From NCBI RefSeq assembly GCF_000380645.1, contig NZ_AQXZ01000019.1:186001-250000 (forward strand): a stretch of DNA of 64,000 nt, read 5' to 3'. This document shows positions 16,619-25,955 of the stretch, piece after piece; the first letter of the stretch is position 1, and every line of letters starts with the position of its first letter. Source of the DNA: Smaragdicoccus niigatensis DSM 44881 = NBRC 103563 (GTDB lineage: Bacteria; Actinomycetota; Actinomycetes; Mycobacteriales; Mycobacteriaceae). Position numbers and translations under genes: made by a program. The notes below the pieces were generated by a model. The model was not told the DNA's origin. It was given only the letters and a program-made list of their open reading frames with translations, and did not search any database.

Positions 16619-19129
16619 ATGACGAGCGACACAAGAGCTAAGCAGCGGTTGCTCGTCGTCGGAAACGGGATGGCTGGCGCCCGCACGGTCGAGGAGATCC
16701 TCGCTCGCGGTGGCGCCGAACAGTTCGACATCACGATGATCGGCGACGAGCCGTACGGCAACTACAACCGCATCATGCTCAGCCACGTCCTCGCCGGCCA
16801 CGCGAGCCTCGATGACGAGGACGTCGTCCTCAACCCGATGAGCTGGTACACCGAAAACGGCGTCAAGCTGTACGCCGGCGACCGCGCCATCCGTCTGGAC
16901 CGCTTCGCCAAGGTCGTGACGTGCGAAAGCGGCCGCGAGGTCCCCTACGACATCCTCATCATCGCGACCGGAAGCACGAGCTTCTTCCCCAACATCGACG
17001 GCCTGCGCGAATCCGACGGCCGCCTGGGCCGCGGGGTCTTCGGCTTCCGGAACATCGCCGACACCAACGGCATGCTGCAGATGGCAGAAGCATCCGTCCC
17101 CGGCGAGGGCTCGGTCAACGCGGTCGTCATCGGCGGCGGCCTGCTCGGACTCGAAGCCGCCTACGGCCTGCGCACACAGGGCCTGACGGTCAACGTCGTG
17201 CACTCCCCGACCCACCTGATGAACCAGCAGCTCGACGAACGCGGCGGCAAGGTGCTGCGGACCGAGATGGAGAAACTCGGCATCGGCGTCCACACCGGCA
17301 AGCGCACGACCACCGTCCATCGCGATGAGAACGGGCACATTTCGGGCGTCGAGTTCGCCGACGGCGGCCGGCTCGCCGCCGACATGGTCGTCGTCGCCGC
17401 AGGCATCCGTCCCAGCACGAGCTTCGCGCAGTCGGCCGGACTCGTCGTCGAGCGCGGCGTCATCGTCGACGACCAGATGCGGTGCGAGGACGAGAGCAGC
17501 ATCTACGCGGTTGGCGAGTGCTGTGAGCACCGCGGCGAGACCTTTGGCCTCGTCGCCCCGGTGTGGGAGCAGTCGGTGGTCCTCGCGGACTACCTGACGG
17601 GCGCGAAACCGCATGCGGCCTACCACGGCTCGGTCAAGATGACGAAGCTCAAGGTCGCCGGCATCGACGTCGCCGCCATGGGCGTCAAGGGTCCCGAGCA
17701 CGAGGACGACGAGTTCGTTCAGTTCTACGAACCGAGCAGCGGCGTCTACAAGAGCATCGTCGTGCGCGACGACAAGCTCATCGGCGCGATGCTCCTCGGC
17801 GACATCAGCAAGGCCGGTTCGCTGCAGCAGGCCTTCGAGAATCAGATCGACCTGCCCAAGGAACGCATCAGCCTGCTGTTCGATCTGGGTCCCTCAGTGC
17901 CCGCCTCATCGGTCGCCGATCTGCCCAACGACGCACAGATCTGCAACTGCAACGGGGTCAGCAAGGGCACGATCACCGAATGCGTGCACTCGGGCGCGCA
18001 CACCCTGTCCGATGTCGTCGCCCGTACCCGCGCCGGCAAGGGCTGCGGTTCCTGCAAGGGCATGGTCAAGGACATTATCGCGTGCGCACTTGGCGGCGCC
18101 CTCGCCGATGACCCGTCGGCCGACTGGTACGTCCCGTCGATTCCGATGTCCAAGCCCGAACTCATCGCCGCGGTTCGCGAGCGTGGACTGCGTTCGGTTT
18201 CCGAAGTCGTCGCGGCGTTCGCCCCCAACGGCGAAGACGCCAACACGAAGATGCCGCTGGCGTCGCTGCTGCGCGTGGTGTGGGGTCCGGACTGGGTTGA
18301 CGAACGTGGCGCCCTGTTCATCAACGACCGCGTGCACGCCAACATCCAGAAGGACGGCACGTTCTCCGTCGTCCCGCAGATGCAGGGCGGCGTGACCACA
18401 CCCGATCAACTGCGCAAGATCGCCGACGTCGCGGACAAGTACGCGGTACCGATGGTCAAGGTCACGGGTGGTCAGCGCATCGACCTTCTCGGCGTGAAGA
18501 AGGAAGACCTGCCGAAGGTGTGGCAGGACCTCGGCATGCCGTCGGGCTTCGCGTATGGCAAGAGCTTCCGCACGGTCAAGACCTGCGTGGGTAGCGAGTT
18601 CTGTCGCTACGGACTCGGCGATTCGACGAACCTCGGCATCGCGATCGAGCAGCGCTTCCAGGGCCTTGAAACCCCGGCCAAGCTCAAGCTCGCCGTGGCC
18701 GGCTGCCCGCGAAACTGCTCCGAGGCCTTGTGCAAGGACTTCGGTGTCGTCTCGATCGGTGACGGCAAGTGGGAGATCTACATCGGTGGCGCAGCCGGCG
18801 CACACATCCGTAAGGGTGACGTGTTCGCGACGGCCGATTCGGGCGAGGAAGTACTCGTTCTCGCCAGTCGATTCATCCAGTACTACCGCGAGAACGCCAG
18901 GTGGCTCGAGCGGACGTACGACTGGGTTCCGCGCATCGGTCTCGAGGAACTTCAGCGCGTTCTCGTGCGCGACGAGGACGGCATCTGCGCCGGTCTCGAA
19001 GAGCGTATGCAGAACTCGGTCGACGGCTACCGCGACCCGTGGGCGACCGACGCCGCGGCCCCGCGCTCGGTGGGCCAGTTCTCGTCCTCGCTCCCCCTGC
19101 TCCCACTACCGATGGTGCCGGTTCGATGA
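16619..19129 (+). CDS. nirB: Assimilatory NADH nitrite reductase, large subunit
   Basis: Large subunit of NAD(P)H nitrite reductase, about 836 aa, reducing nitrite to ammonium in the cytosol. Domain order is complete: pyridine-nucleotide-disulphide oxidoreductase fold with VVGNGMAG near residue 12, a second dinucleotide site VVIGGGLLGLEAA, a BFD [2Fe-2S] site CNCNGVSKG...GCGSC (from residue 442), and the sirohaem/[4Fe-4S] cysteines in TCVGSEFCRYG (656) and CPRNCSEA (696). ATG at 16619 is chosen because the protein begins just before the first FAD motif; the ribosome-binding site is weak. It overlaps nirD by ATGA. Nitrogen control by GlnR is likely from family knowledge. Confidence 0.95.
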   Translation: MTSDTRAKQRLLVVGNGMAGARTVEEILARGGAEQFDITMIGDEPYGNYNRIMLSHVLAGHASLDDEDVVLNPMSWYTENGVKLYAGDRAIRLDRFAKVVTCESGREVPYDILIIATGSTSFFPNIDGLRESDGRLGRGVFGFRNIADTNGMLQMAEASVPGEGSVNAVVIGGGLLGLEAAYGLRTQGLTVNVVHSPTHLMNQQLDERGGKVLRTEMEKLGIGVHTGKRTTTVHRDENGHISGVEFADGGRLAADMVVVAAGIRPSTSFAQSAGLVVERGVIVDDQMRCEDESSIYAVGECCEHRGETFGLVAPVWEQSVVLADYLTGAKPHAAYHGSVKMTKLKVAGIDVAAMGVKGPEHEDDEFVQFYEPSSGVYKSIVVRDDKLIGAMLLGDISKAGSLQQAFENQIDLPKERISLLFDLGPSVPASSVADLPNDAQICNCNGVSKGTITECVHSGAHTLSDVVARTRAGKGCGSCKGMVKDIIACALGGALADDPSADWYVPSIPMSKPELIAAVRERGLRSVSEVVAAFAPNGEDANTKMPLASLLRVVWGPDWVDERGALFINDRVHANIQKDGTFSVVPQMQGGVTTPDQLRKIADVADKYAVPMVKVTGGQRIDLLGVKKEDLPKVWQDLGMPSGFAYGKSFRTVKTCVGSEFCRYGLGDSTNLGIAIEQRFQGLETPAKLKLAVAGCPRNCSEALCKDFGVVSIGDGKWEIYIGGAAGAHIRKGDVFATADSGEEVLVLASRFIQYYRENARWLERTYDWVPRIGLEELQRVLVRDEDGICAGLEERMQNSVDGYRDPWATDAAAPRSVGQFSSSLPLLPLPMVPVR

Positions 19130-19425
19130 TCCCTGTTTGTGGCTTGGACGAGCTCGTCCCCGGCGAACCCCGGACCTTCGTCGTCGACGGCGCTCAGGTC
19201 GCACTGTTCCGCATGGCCGACGATTCGGTCCGCGCGCTCAACGCGATCTGCCCGCACATGGCCGGTCCCCTGACCGACGGCCAGTACGACCAGAAGGTCG
19301 TGGTGTGCCCGTTGCACCAATACGCGTTCTCGTTGGACACGGGCGAGTGCACGACGCCCGAGATTCCCGCCGTCACCTGCTATTCGACGCAGGTGATCGA
19401 CGGGAAGGTCGTCGTCGGCGTCTAG
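19126..19425 (+). CDS. nirD: Nitrite reductase small subunit, Rieske-like
   Basis: Small subunit of assimilatory nitrite reductase, 99 aa. It has the Rieske [2Fe-2S] ligands CPH (in ICPHMAGP) and CPLHQYAF, with 16 to 17 residues between them as expected of the cluster-binding NirD type. ATG at 19126 overlaps the nirB stop, ensuring coupled translation of the two subunits. Its TAG stop shares a CTAG tetranucleotide with the stop of the convergent phosphodiesterase-like gene. Confidence 0.95.
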   Translation: MIPVCGLDELVPGEPRTFVVDGAQVALFRMADDSVRALNAICPHMAGPLTDGQYDQKVVVCPLHQYAFSLDTGECTTPEIPAVTCYSTQVIDGKVVVGV

Positions 19426-20972
19426 CGTTCGACTTCGGTCAGAAGGTCCGGGTGGACGACGCCGTCGGTCGCCGTCAGCGGCGCACCGACAATCGCGCAC
19501 AACGTCGGCGCCACGTCGACCAGCGACATCGGCTCCGTGCGGCGTCCCGGACGGATACCCGGTCCCTTCACGATGGCCAGGCCTCGATCGTTGTGGTCGC
19601 CCGTGCGGTGCTTGAGGTACCGGATGCTGACCTCGCCGATCAGCGGCGACGCGACGCGCGAGATCGGCGCCTCCCGATTCCACTCGACGAACAGGTCGGG
19701 CAATCCGTCGTCGAGTGACCGTTCCAGGACGCTTTCGGAGCGAATGACGGCGTGCACGGCCGGACGACCGGTCTCGACGTTCCGCAGGTCCAGAAGTGCG
19801 CGCTTGATCTCCTCGCACACAGCGTCGTAATGCGCCCCGGGCTCGACGAGCCCTTGGCTCTCGCGTCCCACGACACTGAGCCGGATCGCGCCGACAGCGG
19901 TGTTCCCCGGAATCTGGAAGAACCGGCGATCCGGTCGCGGTGCCGGACGCGGGTTCCAGTTCAGGAACCGGCGGTAGGCCGCGGCGATCAGTCCCTCGAT
20001 GCGGCTCTGCACGGCCGCTCGAGCCTGCGCGACAACACTTCGCGGCCCTCGAGAGGCCTCGTCGATCCGGAGAAGCACGGTGTCGAGAAGGTGCTCACCG
20101 TCGTAGTGCGGGCCCATGCCGTGGTTGAACTGCAGCCACACGGTCGTGTCCTCGCCGGCGCGGGCGAGGTGCTCCCCGAGCGAAGCATCGAGTCGCGAGT
20201 AGACCTGGACCACCGGGTCGCCGATCGCGGCGCGAACATCGGCATCGTGGCGCGGATGGCCGGCGTCGTGCAGGTGCCACATCTGGTGGCCGACACAGTG
20301 GCTCTCGCCGAGGACCGTCATGAACAGGTCCCACGGTTCGCGGTCGAGCAGCGACAGGGAAGCCTTTCGCTTTGCCTCGACCCCGTCGAGCAGCTGCGTC
20401 AGGAGTTGCTTGTTCTCATCGAGAGTCCGATGAATGCCCGCGCGGTGCGTCGAATCGCAGGGCGCGAACTGCTCGGCACCATGCGGTCCGGACTGGCACC
20501 CGATCGGATGGGGGCCCGCGATCGCGTTGATTTCGTCGAGCAGCGCCGCCGGGTAGGACTCGGTGCCGAAGTGCCGATCGTGGCAGCCCCACTCCTTGAG
20601 GAGCAGGCCGTTCAGCTCCTTGGGGATGTCGGCGTGCGGAACGTCGAACGCGCAGACGCGCCGGCCCGAGTCCGACACGTGCTGCCAGAACGGCGCACGA
20701 CGGCTCTCGCGCGGTGTCGTCTGACGCAGCTTGTACGTGTCGGGATCGACCTCCACCCAGTTCCAGTACCGGTGCGTGCCGACGTCCGCGCCCGTGGAGA
20801 TCGTCATCCACGAGGCTCCGACGTACGTGCCGTACGGCGCCACGGTGTCGACGACCGCGCCCTCGACGAGCAGTTTGGCGAGGTTCGGGCAGTGGCCGTC
20901 ACGGGCCAGTTCCTGAATGAGTCCGGCGTCGCAGGCATCGAAGGCGACGAACAGAACCTTGGGCTCGTTCAC
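19422..20972 (-). CDS. Alkaline phosphatase superfamily protein (type I phosphodiesterase-like)
   Basis: A 516-aa predicted metal-dependent phosphatase/phosphodiesterase. The N-terminal VLFVAFDACDAGLI provides the first metal-binding Asp, ASWMTISTG is in the place of the nucleophile Ser/Thr, and FNHGMGPHYDG and TGDHNDRGL supply later His/Asp ligands, as in nucleotide pyrophosphatase/phosphodiesterases and phosphoglycerol-type enzymes. No signal peptide is evident, so it is probably cytosolic. The substrate is unknown. GTG at 20972 has GGGGGA 4-5 bases upstream. A much longer open frame continues upstream to 21407 but overlaps the cyclase gene and lacks family homology. Confidence 0.85.
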   Translation of the reverse strand: MNEPKVLFVAFDACDAGLIQELARDGHCPNLAKLLVEGAVVDTVAPYGTYVGASWMTISTGADVGTHRYWNWVEVDPDTYKLRQTTPRESRRAPFWQHVSDSGRRVCAFDVPHADIPKELNGLLLKEWGCHDRHFGTESYPAALLDEINAIAGPHPIGCQSGPHGAEQFAPCDSTHRAGIHRTLDENKQLLTQLLDGVEAKRKASLSLLDREPWDLFMTVLGESHCVGHQMWHLHDAGHPRHDADVRAAIGDPVVQVYSRLDASLGEHLARAGEDTTVWLQFNHGMGPHYDGEHLLDTVLLRIDEASRGPRSVVAQARAAVQSRIEGLIAAAYRRFLNWNPRPAPRPDRRFFQIPGNTAVGAIRLSVVGRESQGLVEPGAHYDAVCEEIKRALLDLRNVETGRPAVHAVIRSESVLERSLDDGLPDLFVEWNREAPISRVASPLIGEVSIRYLKHRTGDHNDRGLAIVKGPGIRPGRRTEPMSLVDVAPTLCAIVGAPLTATDGVVHPDLLTEVER

Positions 20973-21015
20973 AGATCCCCCTGGTCGAGTTGTCAAAAGT
21001 TGAACCAACGATATT

Positions 21016-22185
21016 TCAGGACGATTCAGATCTATAGGCGGGCCACGATTGATCCCGGCCCGCGGCCTTCGCGCGATACATTCGGCGATCCGCTTCGTGC
21101 AGGAGCGTCTCCAGATCCAGCATGCCGGTACCAGCGCCGGCCACTCCGAAGCTCGCGGTGACCTGCTGCGACGAGGGCAGGAAGGCAAACGCCTCCGACG
21201 ACAATCGAATACGCACCCGCTCGGCGAATTCGAACCCGTCGCCGCCTTCGGACGTGGCCAGCAGGATCGCGAACTCCTCACCACCGAGCCGACCGACGAG
21301 GTCGATATTGCGCGCCGATTCCCGGAGCAAGCGGCCGAATTCCTGCAGTACCTCGTCTCCCGCCCGATGCCCGAAACGGTCGTTGATCTGCTTGAAACGG
21401 TCCACATCGCACACGATCATCGCGACCGGAGCCAGCCGCGGGTCATCGATCATCCGTTGTGCTTCCGCGAGGAAACCACGCCGATTCAGCACCCCGGTCA
21501 AAAGATCCGTGTCGCGTTCGGTGCGCAGGACGTCGATCACCCCGGCGACCTCCTGCCACACCGTCGTCACGGTCGCGGGCACCAGAAGGACCGCGAAGAT
21601 TACGTACACGGGTGTCACGAAGATGTTCGTGCCGAAGCGTGCGCCCGCAGTGAGTGCTGCCGCGGAGACGCCGAACCAGGTCCGCGTCAGGCACCAGGCG
21701 GCCAATCCGATCAGGAAGAAGAACAGCACCGGATCGCCGCGGCGCCCATTGGTAAGGAGGCGCCCCCGGAGAACCGACCGAATCGACACCGCAGCGGTGA
21801 CGTAGTCCTCGACGCGGACCCGCCCGACGGCATCCGGCCGGATTGCTGAGAACCACACCTCGCCCACGACCGCCACGACAACGACGCCCAGGACGAACCC
21901 GCGGCCGAGGGTGCTTCCCGCGCGCCGCGCGAAGGCCTCCATCGACAGGATCGCACCAGCGATCATGCAGAAGCCGGCGACCACTTCATCGGGCACCGCG
22001 CCCGGGAGAAAGTCTCCGAACGCCACGGCCAGGCCCACGGCATAGGTCATGGCGCCGCCGAACATCAGAAGCAGGTAACGGCGTCGCTTGTCGAGCGACC
22101 ACGCCCAGAAGACCGCGAGACCCGCGAAGAAAACGAGAACAGCCCCGACGGCAGCCCACACCAGGCTTAGGGAATCAGCCGTCAC
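21016..22185 (-). CDS. Membrane-bound diguanylate cyclase (GGDEF)
   Basis: A 389-aa protein with about six to seven hydrophobic segments in the first 200 residues and a C-terminal GGDEF domain. The active-site motif is GGEEF (residues about 301-305), and the inhibitory I-site RNID lies five residues before it, so both catalysis (two GTP to c-di-GMP) and product inhibition look intact. The N-terminal membrane part resembles no sensor I can name. GTG at 22185 is preceded by AGGGGCAGG. It stands between the phosphatase-like gene and the THUMP-like gene and appears to be an insertion relative to the mycobacterial gene order. Confidence 0.9.
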   Translation of the reverse strand: MTADSLSLVWAAVGAVLVFFAGLAVFWAWSLDKRRRYLLLMFGGAMTYAVGLAVAFGDFLPGAVPDEVVAGFCMIAGAILSMEAFARRAGSTLGRGFVLGVVVVAVVGEVWFSAIRPDAVGRVRVEDYVTAAVSIRSVLRGRLLTNGRRGDPVLFFFLIGLAAWCLTRTWFGVSAAALTAGARFGTNIFVTPVYVIFAVLLVPATVTTVWQEVAGVIDVLRTERDTDLLTGVLNRRGFLAEAQRMIDDPRLAPVAMIVCDVDRFKQINDRFGHRAGDEVLQEFGRLLRESARNIDLVGRLGGEEFAILLATSEGGDGFEFAERVRIRLSSEAFAFLPSSQQVTASFGVAGAGTGMLDLETLLHEADRRMYRAKAAGRDQSWPAYRSESS

Positions 22186-22237
22186 TGCCTGCCCCTACCG
22201 CGAATTCGTTGCCGAGATGCTTTTCAGCCTACTCACC

Positions 22238-23380
22238 TCAGGGACTGGCGCTTCCTGCTTCGCAGATGAACACCGTCGCATCGCGGCCGATCCGGGTGAT
22301 GACGAGGCTGAACGCGGCTCCGCCCCGCAGTTTGAGTCGCTTGCGCAGCGCATCGGGATCGACGTCGACTCCGCGCACCAGGATTTCGAGCGCGCCACAT
22401 CCGAGCCGCTGCAGATCCTGTCGAAGGACCTTCTCGTTGAACGACGTTCGACTGACGATCCGAAATCCGCGAACGCCGGGCGGTACTCGGTCGCCGGTCA
22501 GGTAGGCGATCCTTGGATCGAGTTGCCACAGCCCGTGCCGCGCCGCGTAGTGACGCACCAGACCAGCGCGAACGATCGCGCCGTCCGGGTTGATGATCCA
22601 CTCTCCTGGTTCGCGCTCGGGAATGTCATCGGGTTCGGCATCGGTCACGGTCAGGACCCCACCGGAACTGGTCAGCACGGTCGCGCGGCGCCCGGCGGTG
22701 GCCAGTCCCGCCGACCACAGGCACGCCTCACGCACCCCGCCGTCGAGGGAGACGATCTCGACCTCACCGTCCCACTCGAGGCTGTCGTAATCGATCCCGG
22801 GGGCGCTCTTGATCGCGATGTCGCGGCCTCGGTAGACCTCACGCACAGCGCTGAGTGGCGGTTCGAGCGCCTCCGGGTCGAAGACCCGTTTGCCACCGGT
22901 TCGGCGTCCTGGGTCCACCAGCACGACCGCATCCCGCGAGCAGGGACGCAAAGCATCGGCACGTGCGAACAGCACGTTCGGCACATTGTTCTGAGCCATC
23001 CGCAGACGGACTTCGTCGAGATCGCTCCCGATTGCCCGGCCCACGTGATGCGCGACTTCCGTGCCGATCGAGCAAGTGACGTCGTGAATGGTGCGACCGC
23101 GCAGGCGCTCGGCTCGATGCTTCGCGACGATCGAGGCCGTCGCCTGCTGGAGCGCATCCGCGGTGAAGAGCCAGTTCTCGGCGCCGTCGATCTTTCCGGC
23201 TGCCTTCCCGCGGAGCGAGACGGTTTCGAGGATCGCGCCCGTGCGATCGCCGAACCTCTTGCGCGCGGTTTCCAACCCGGCGAAACCGGCAAGATTCAAG
23301 GTGCGCGCAAATGCGAGCGCCTCCCTGCCAGGCTCGCTGGTCAGGAAGGCGACATCGTCAAGGGAAAACTGGTACGTCAG
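22238..23380 (-). CDS. THUMP-like domain methyltransferase-fold protein, Rv3037c-like
   Basis: About 380 aa. It contains a SAM-methyltransferase-like core (HDVTCSIGTEVAHHVGR, followed by VLVDPGRRTGG) and a C-terminal THUMP-like region (GFRIVSRTSFNEKVLRQDLQ). Proteins of this family are annotated as class I methyltransferases with a THUMP-like domain; substrate unknown, an RNA role being plausible. The homologous N-terminus (YQFSLDDVAFLTS) begins right at the end of the upstream methyltransferase gene, and no ATG, GTG or TTG exists there; the best fit is CTG at 23378-23380, overlapping the upstream TGA as CTGA. A TTG further inside would remove conserved residues. Confidence 0.8.
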   Translation of the reverse strand: MTYQFSLDDVAFLTSEPGREALAFARTLNLAGFAGLETARKRFGDRTGAILETVSLRGKAAGKIDGAENWLFTADALQQATASIVAKHRAERLRGRTIHDVTCSIGTEVAHHVGRAIGSDLDEVRLRMAQNNVPNVLFARADALRPCSRDAVVLVDPGRRTGGKRVFDPEALEPPLSAVREVYRGRDIAIKSAPGIDYDSLEWDGEVEIVSLDGGVREACLWSAGLATAGRRATVLTSSGGVLTVTDAEPDDIPEREPGEWIINPDGAIVRAGLVRHYAARHGLWQLDPRIAYLTGDRVPPGVRGFRIVSRTSFNEKVLRQDLQRLGCGALEILVRGVDVDPDALRKRLKLRGGAAFSLVITRIGRDATVFICEAGSASP

Positions 23381-24378
23381 GAGGGCTTCACTCCGGTGAT
23401 CAGCACGTTGTAGAAGAACCCGCGCGGCACGACGTGACGGAGGATCTTCTCGTCCACCCAGGTGAGCGTGCGCCAGCCACCGAATGCGAACTTCGCCCAG
23501 CCCCAGCCCAGCTTCTCGGCCGGGACCGCAGCCTGGAAGGTCCGGACCGGCCAACCGAGCATGGCCGCGGCGAACTCCTCCGAGTGCGCGTGCACACCGG
23601 CGGCGCCGGCTGCGGTCGCGATGCGCTCGAGGTCGGCCGGCGAGAACGTGTGCAGGTCGACAACGGCTTCGAGCGCAGCCGCGCGCGACGACTCGTCGAG
23701 TTCGGCCTGGGGACGACGCCAGCCGTTGAGGAAGGGAACCTTGGTGACATTCGTCGTGGCTTCCCACGTCACCCGACTGAGCCAGCGCGCGTAGAAGTTG
23801 CCGACAGTCGACGGCTCACCGGCGAACACGAAGCGTCCGCCTGGCTTGAGGACGCGCAGAACCTCGCGCAGCGCCTGCTCGACGTCCGGGATGTGGTGCA
23901 GTACCGCGTGTCCGACGACGAGGTCGAAGGTGTTGTCCTCGTAGGGAATTCCCTCCGCGTCCGCGACGCGACCGTCAACGTCGAGGCCGAGGTTCGCAGC
24001 GTTCCGCAAGGCCACCTTGACCATGCCCGGAGAAAGGTCGGTAACCGAGCCCTTCTCGGCAACGCCGGCCTGCATGAGGTTGAGCAGGAAGAAGCCCGTG
24101 CCACAGCCGAGCTCGAGCGCACGACCGTACGGAAGGTGCTGCTTACCGGCGACCGCGTCAAAGCGACCGCGTGCGTAATCGATGCACCGATCGTCGTACG
24201 AGATCGACCACTTGTCGTCGTACGTCTCGGCTTCCCAGTCGTGGTAGAGCACCTGCGCGAGCTTGGTGTCTTCCAATGCCGCGGCCACTTCTTCCGCGGT
24301 GGCGTGCGGGTTCGGGGCCGGGTCTTCGGTATCCGGTACCAGCGACAGGCGGCGAACCGGCTCGTGGCTCGAAGTCAT
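23377..24378 (-). CDS. SAM-dependent methyltransferase, Rv3038c-like
   Basis: Class I methyltransferase of about 333 aa. SAM motif I is ALELGCGTGFFL, followed by VTDLSPGMVKVA, the acidic-loop DAEGIPYEDNTFDLV and VLKPGGRFVFAGEP, a complete ubiE-like core. The C-terminal third contains family-specific hydrophobic stretches and ends VLITGVKPS. Substrate is unknown. It matches Rv3038c by position, between echA17-like and THUMP-like genes. ATG at 24378 gives the expected N-terminus; upstream ATGs at 24405 and 24438 overlap the hydratase gene's end region and have no better ribosome-binding site. Confidence 0.88.
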   Translation of the reverse strand: MTSSHEPVRRLSLVPDTEDPAPNPHATAEEVAAALEDTKLAQVLYHDWEAETYDDKWSISYDDRCIDYARGRFDAVAGKQHLPYGRALELGCGTGFFLLNLMQAGVAEKGSVTDLSPGMVKVALRNAANLGLDVDGRVADAEGIPYEDNTFDLVVGHAVLHHIPDVEQALREVLRVLKPGGRFVFAGEPSTVGNFYARWLSRVTWEATTNVTKVPFLNGWRRPQAELDESSRAAALEAVVDLHTFSPADLERIATAAGAAGVHAHSEEFAAAMLGWPVRTFQAAVPAEKLGWGWAKFAFGGWRTLTWVDEKILRHVVPRGFFYNVLITGVKPS

Positions 24379-24412
24379 GCCCAGCAGACTACCTGTATGG
24401 GACATGGCGTAC

Positions 24413-25147
24413 CTAACCGCGGGCGGCCACCGGACCACTCGCCAGGAACGCTTCCAGCAACTGCCGCCGTTCGGCTGTCGACGCGAGATCGGAGAACTCT
24501 TGATCCTCTACGGTTTCCGCCGAGAGCACCCGCTTGACGGCACCGACCGCCGCACTGGGGGCGTGCCGCATCCGCATCGCCCACGCCATGGCTGCGGTGT
24601 ACACATCGTCGGGAGCCACGACCTCGTCCACGAGACGCAGCGCCTTCGCCTCGTCCGGCTCGACGAAGCGGCCGGAGAACACGAGGTCGCGCACGTTGCT
24701 CTCGCCTACCAAGAACATGAGGCGCTCCAATGTCCCACCGATGGGAATCCCGCCCTGATGGACCTCACCGAAGGCGAGCTTGACGTTGTCCCCGATGATT
24801 CGCCAGTCGGCGCACAACGCGAGTCCCGCACCGCTGCTGATCGCGTAACCACTGATGGCCGCGACAACGGGCTTCGGCAGCTGCGCCACCGCATCGAACA
24901 GATTCTGCACCGAAGCAGCGAATCGACCCGCCTGCGCAGCGTCGAGATCGAGAAGCTCACGCGCATCGTCGCCGGCGGAGAACACCTTGTCACCGCCGTA
25001 CAGCACGACCGCGCGAACCGCCGGGTCGGCGGCCAGGTCGTGTACCGCATTCGCGAGTTCGGCGCGCGCCGACACGGTCAGCAGGTTCAGTGGAGCGTTG
25101 TCGAGGCGCAGCGTTGCGATCCCGTCGCCGGTCACCTCGACCGACAC
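24413..25147 (-). CDS. Enoyl-CoA hydratase/isomerase family protein, EchA17-like
   Basis: Crotonase-fold protein of 244 aa. The oxyanion-hole motifs FSAGDDARELL and AISGYAISSGAGLALCADWR and the active-site region FGEVHQGGIPIGGT are present. The position of the second catalytic acid in FGEVHQG is the usual one for hydratases (Glu), supporting hydration of trans-2-enoyl-CoA, though isomerase activity cannot be excluded. GTG at 25147 has GGCGGAG just upstream; longer upstream frames overlap the Nudix gene. It lies 34 bp after the Nudix gene in a leftward operon that matches Rv3041c-Rv3037c. Confidence 0.9.
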   Translation of the reverse strand: MSVEVTGDGIATLRLDNAPLNLLTVSARAELANAVHDLAADPAVRAVVLYGGDKVFSAGDDARELLDLDAAQAGRFAASVQNLFDAVAQLPKPVVAAISGYAISSGAGLALCADWRIIGDNVKLAFGEVHQGGIPIGGTLERLMFLVGESNVRDLVFSGRFVEPDEAKALRLVDEVVAPDDVYTAAMAWAMRMRHAPSAAVGAVKRVLSAETVEDQEFSDLASTAERRQLLEAFLASGPVAARG

Positions 25148-25181
25148 GAACTCCGCCGAATTCCCCGTCGCTCCGCTCGCC

Positions 25182-25955
25182 CTAGGCACGGAAGTTGCCA
25201 ACCACTTCGAGGTAGTCCGCCGCATTCGGGAAGTCGAGCGCACCGTGGCCAGGCCGCGGTTCGATCGCGGTGATGATGCGCTCGGCTTCGAGAACTTCCG
25301 CGATGAGGCCGAACTCCGCGAGGTCGACGATCTGGGCCCAGGTCGGCGGCATGAGGATGGCCTGCCCGGCCTTCCAGATCTCGAGAAGCCCGGCCGGTGT
25401 GTACCAACCCGTCTCGGCGGCCTCGGTCGTCTTGCCGTCGGCAGCCTGATTCGCCGGCAGTTCAGCGACGAAGAACCGCACGTCATACCGGCGCGGTTGC
25501 CCGACGGGCGTGATCCAGTTCGACCACGGGCGCAGCAGGTCCGCGCGCAGGAAGAGGTTTTCCGCCTGCAGGAATTCCGCCATCGAGAGCGTTCCGGCAG
25601 CCAACTCGGCACGCGCAGCGAGGAACTGCGAGGGGTCGGCGACCGTCTCGGCGTCGGCGCCGGCGAGGAGCACGCCGCACTCTTCGAACGTTTCGCGGAT
25701 CGCCGTCACGACGAGCCCCCTGGCCAGACTCTCGTCCGTCCCGAACTGGCCCGCCCACCACGCGGCGTCCGGACCGATCCACCGAACACCCTCGTCGAGG
25801 TCCGAGTCGGACATGCCGCCGCCGGGGAACACCGTCATCCCCGCGGCGAAGGCCATCGTGGACGCCCGGCGCTGAACGAACACTTCAATCCCCCGCTCGC
25901 CCTCCCGCACGAGAAGAATCGTCGAGGAGTGCTTGGGCACGGGAATCTCGGTCAT
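25182..25955 (-). CDS. Nudix hydrolase, Rv3040c-like
   Basis: Nudix-family protein of 257 aa. The Nudix box is recognisable, ending RETFEECGVLL, with the preceding glycine-rich FPGGGMSDSD; there is an insertion between the GGG motif and the helix, as in CoA-diphosphatase or NUDT19-like members. Family members hydrolyse nucleoside diphosphates linked to another moiety; the substrate is not known, but location next to enoyl-CoA hydratase would fit an acyl-CoA substrate (inference). The start at 25955 overlaps the stop of the ABC ATPase gene by ATGA. Confidence 0.88.
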   Translation of the reverse strand: MTEIPVPKHSSTILLVREGERGIEVFVQRRASTMAFAAGMTVFPGGGMSDSDLDEGVRWIGPDAAWWAGQFGTDESLARGLVVTAIRETFEECGVLLAGADAETVADPSQFLAARAELAAGTLSMAEFLQAENLFLRADLLRPWSNWITPVGQPRRYDVRFFVAELPANQAADGKTTEAAETGWYTPAGLLEIWKAGQAILMPPTWAQIVDLAEFGLIAEVLEAERIITAIEPRPGHGALDFPNAADYLEVVGNFRA

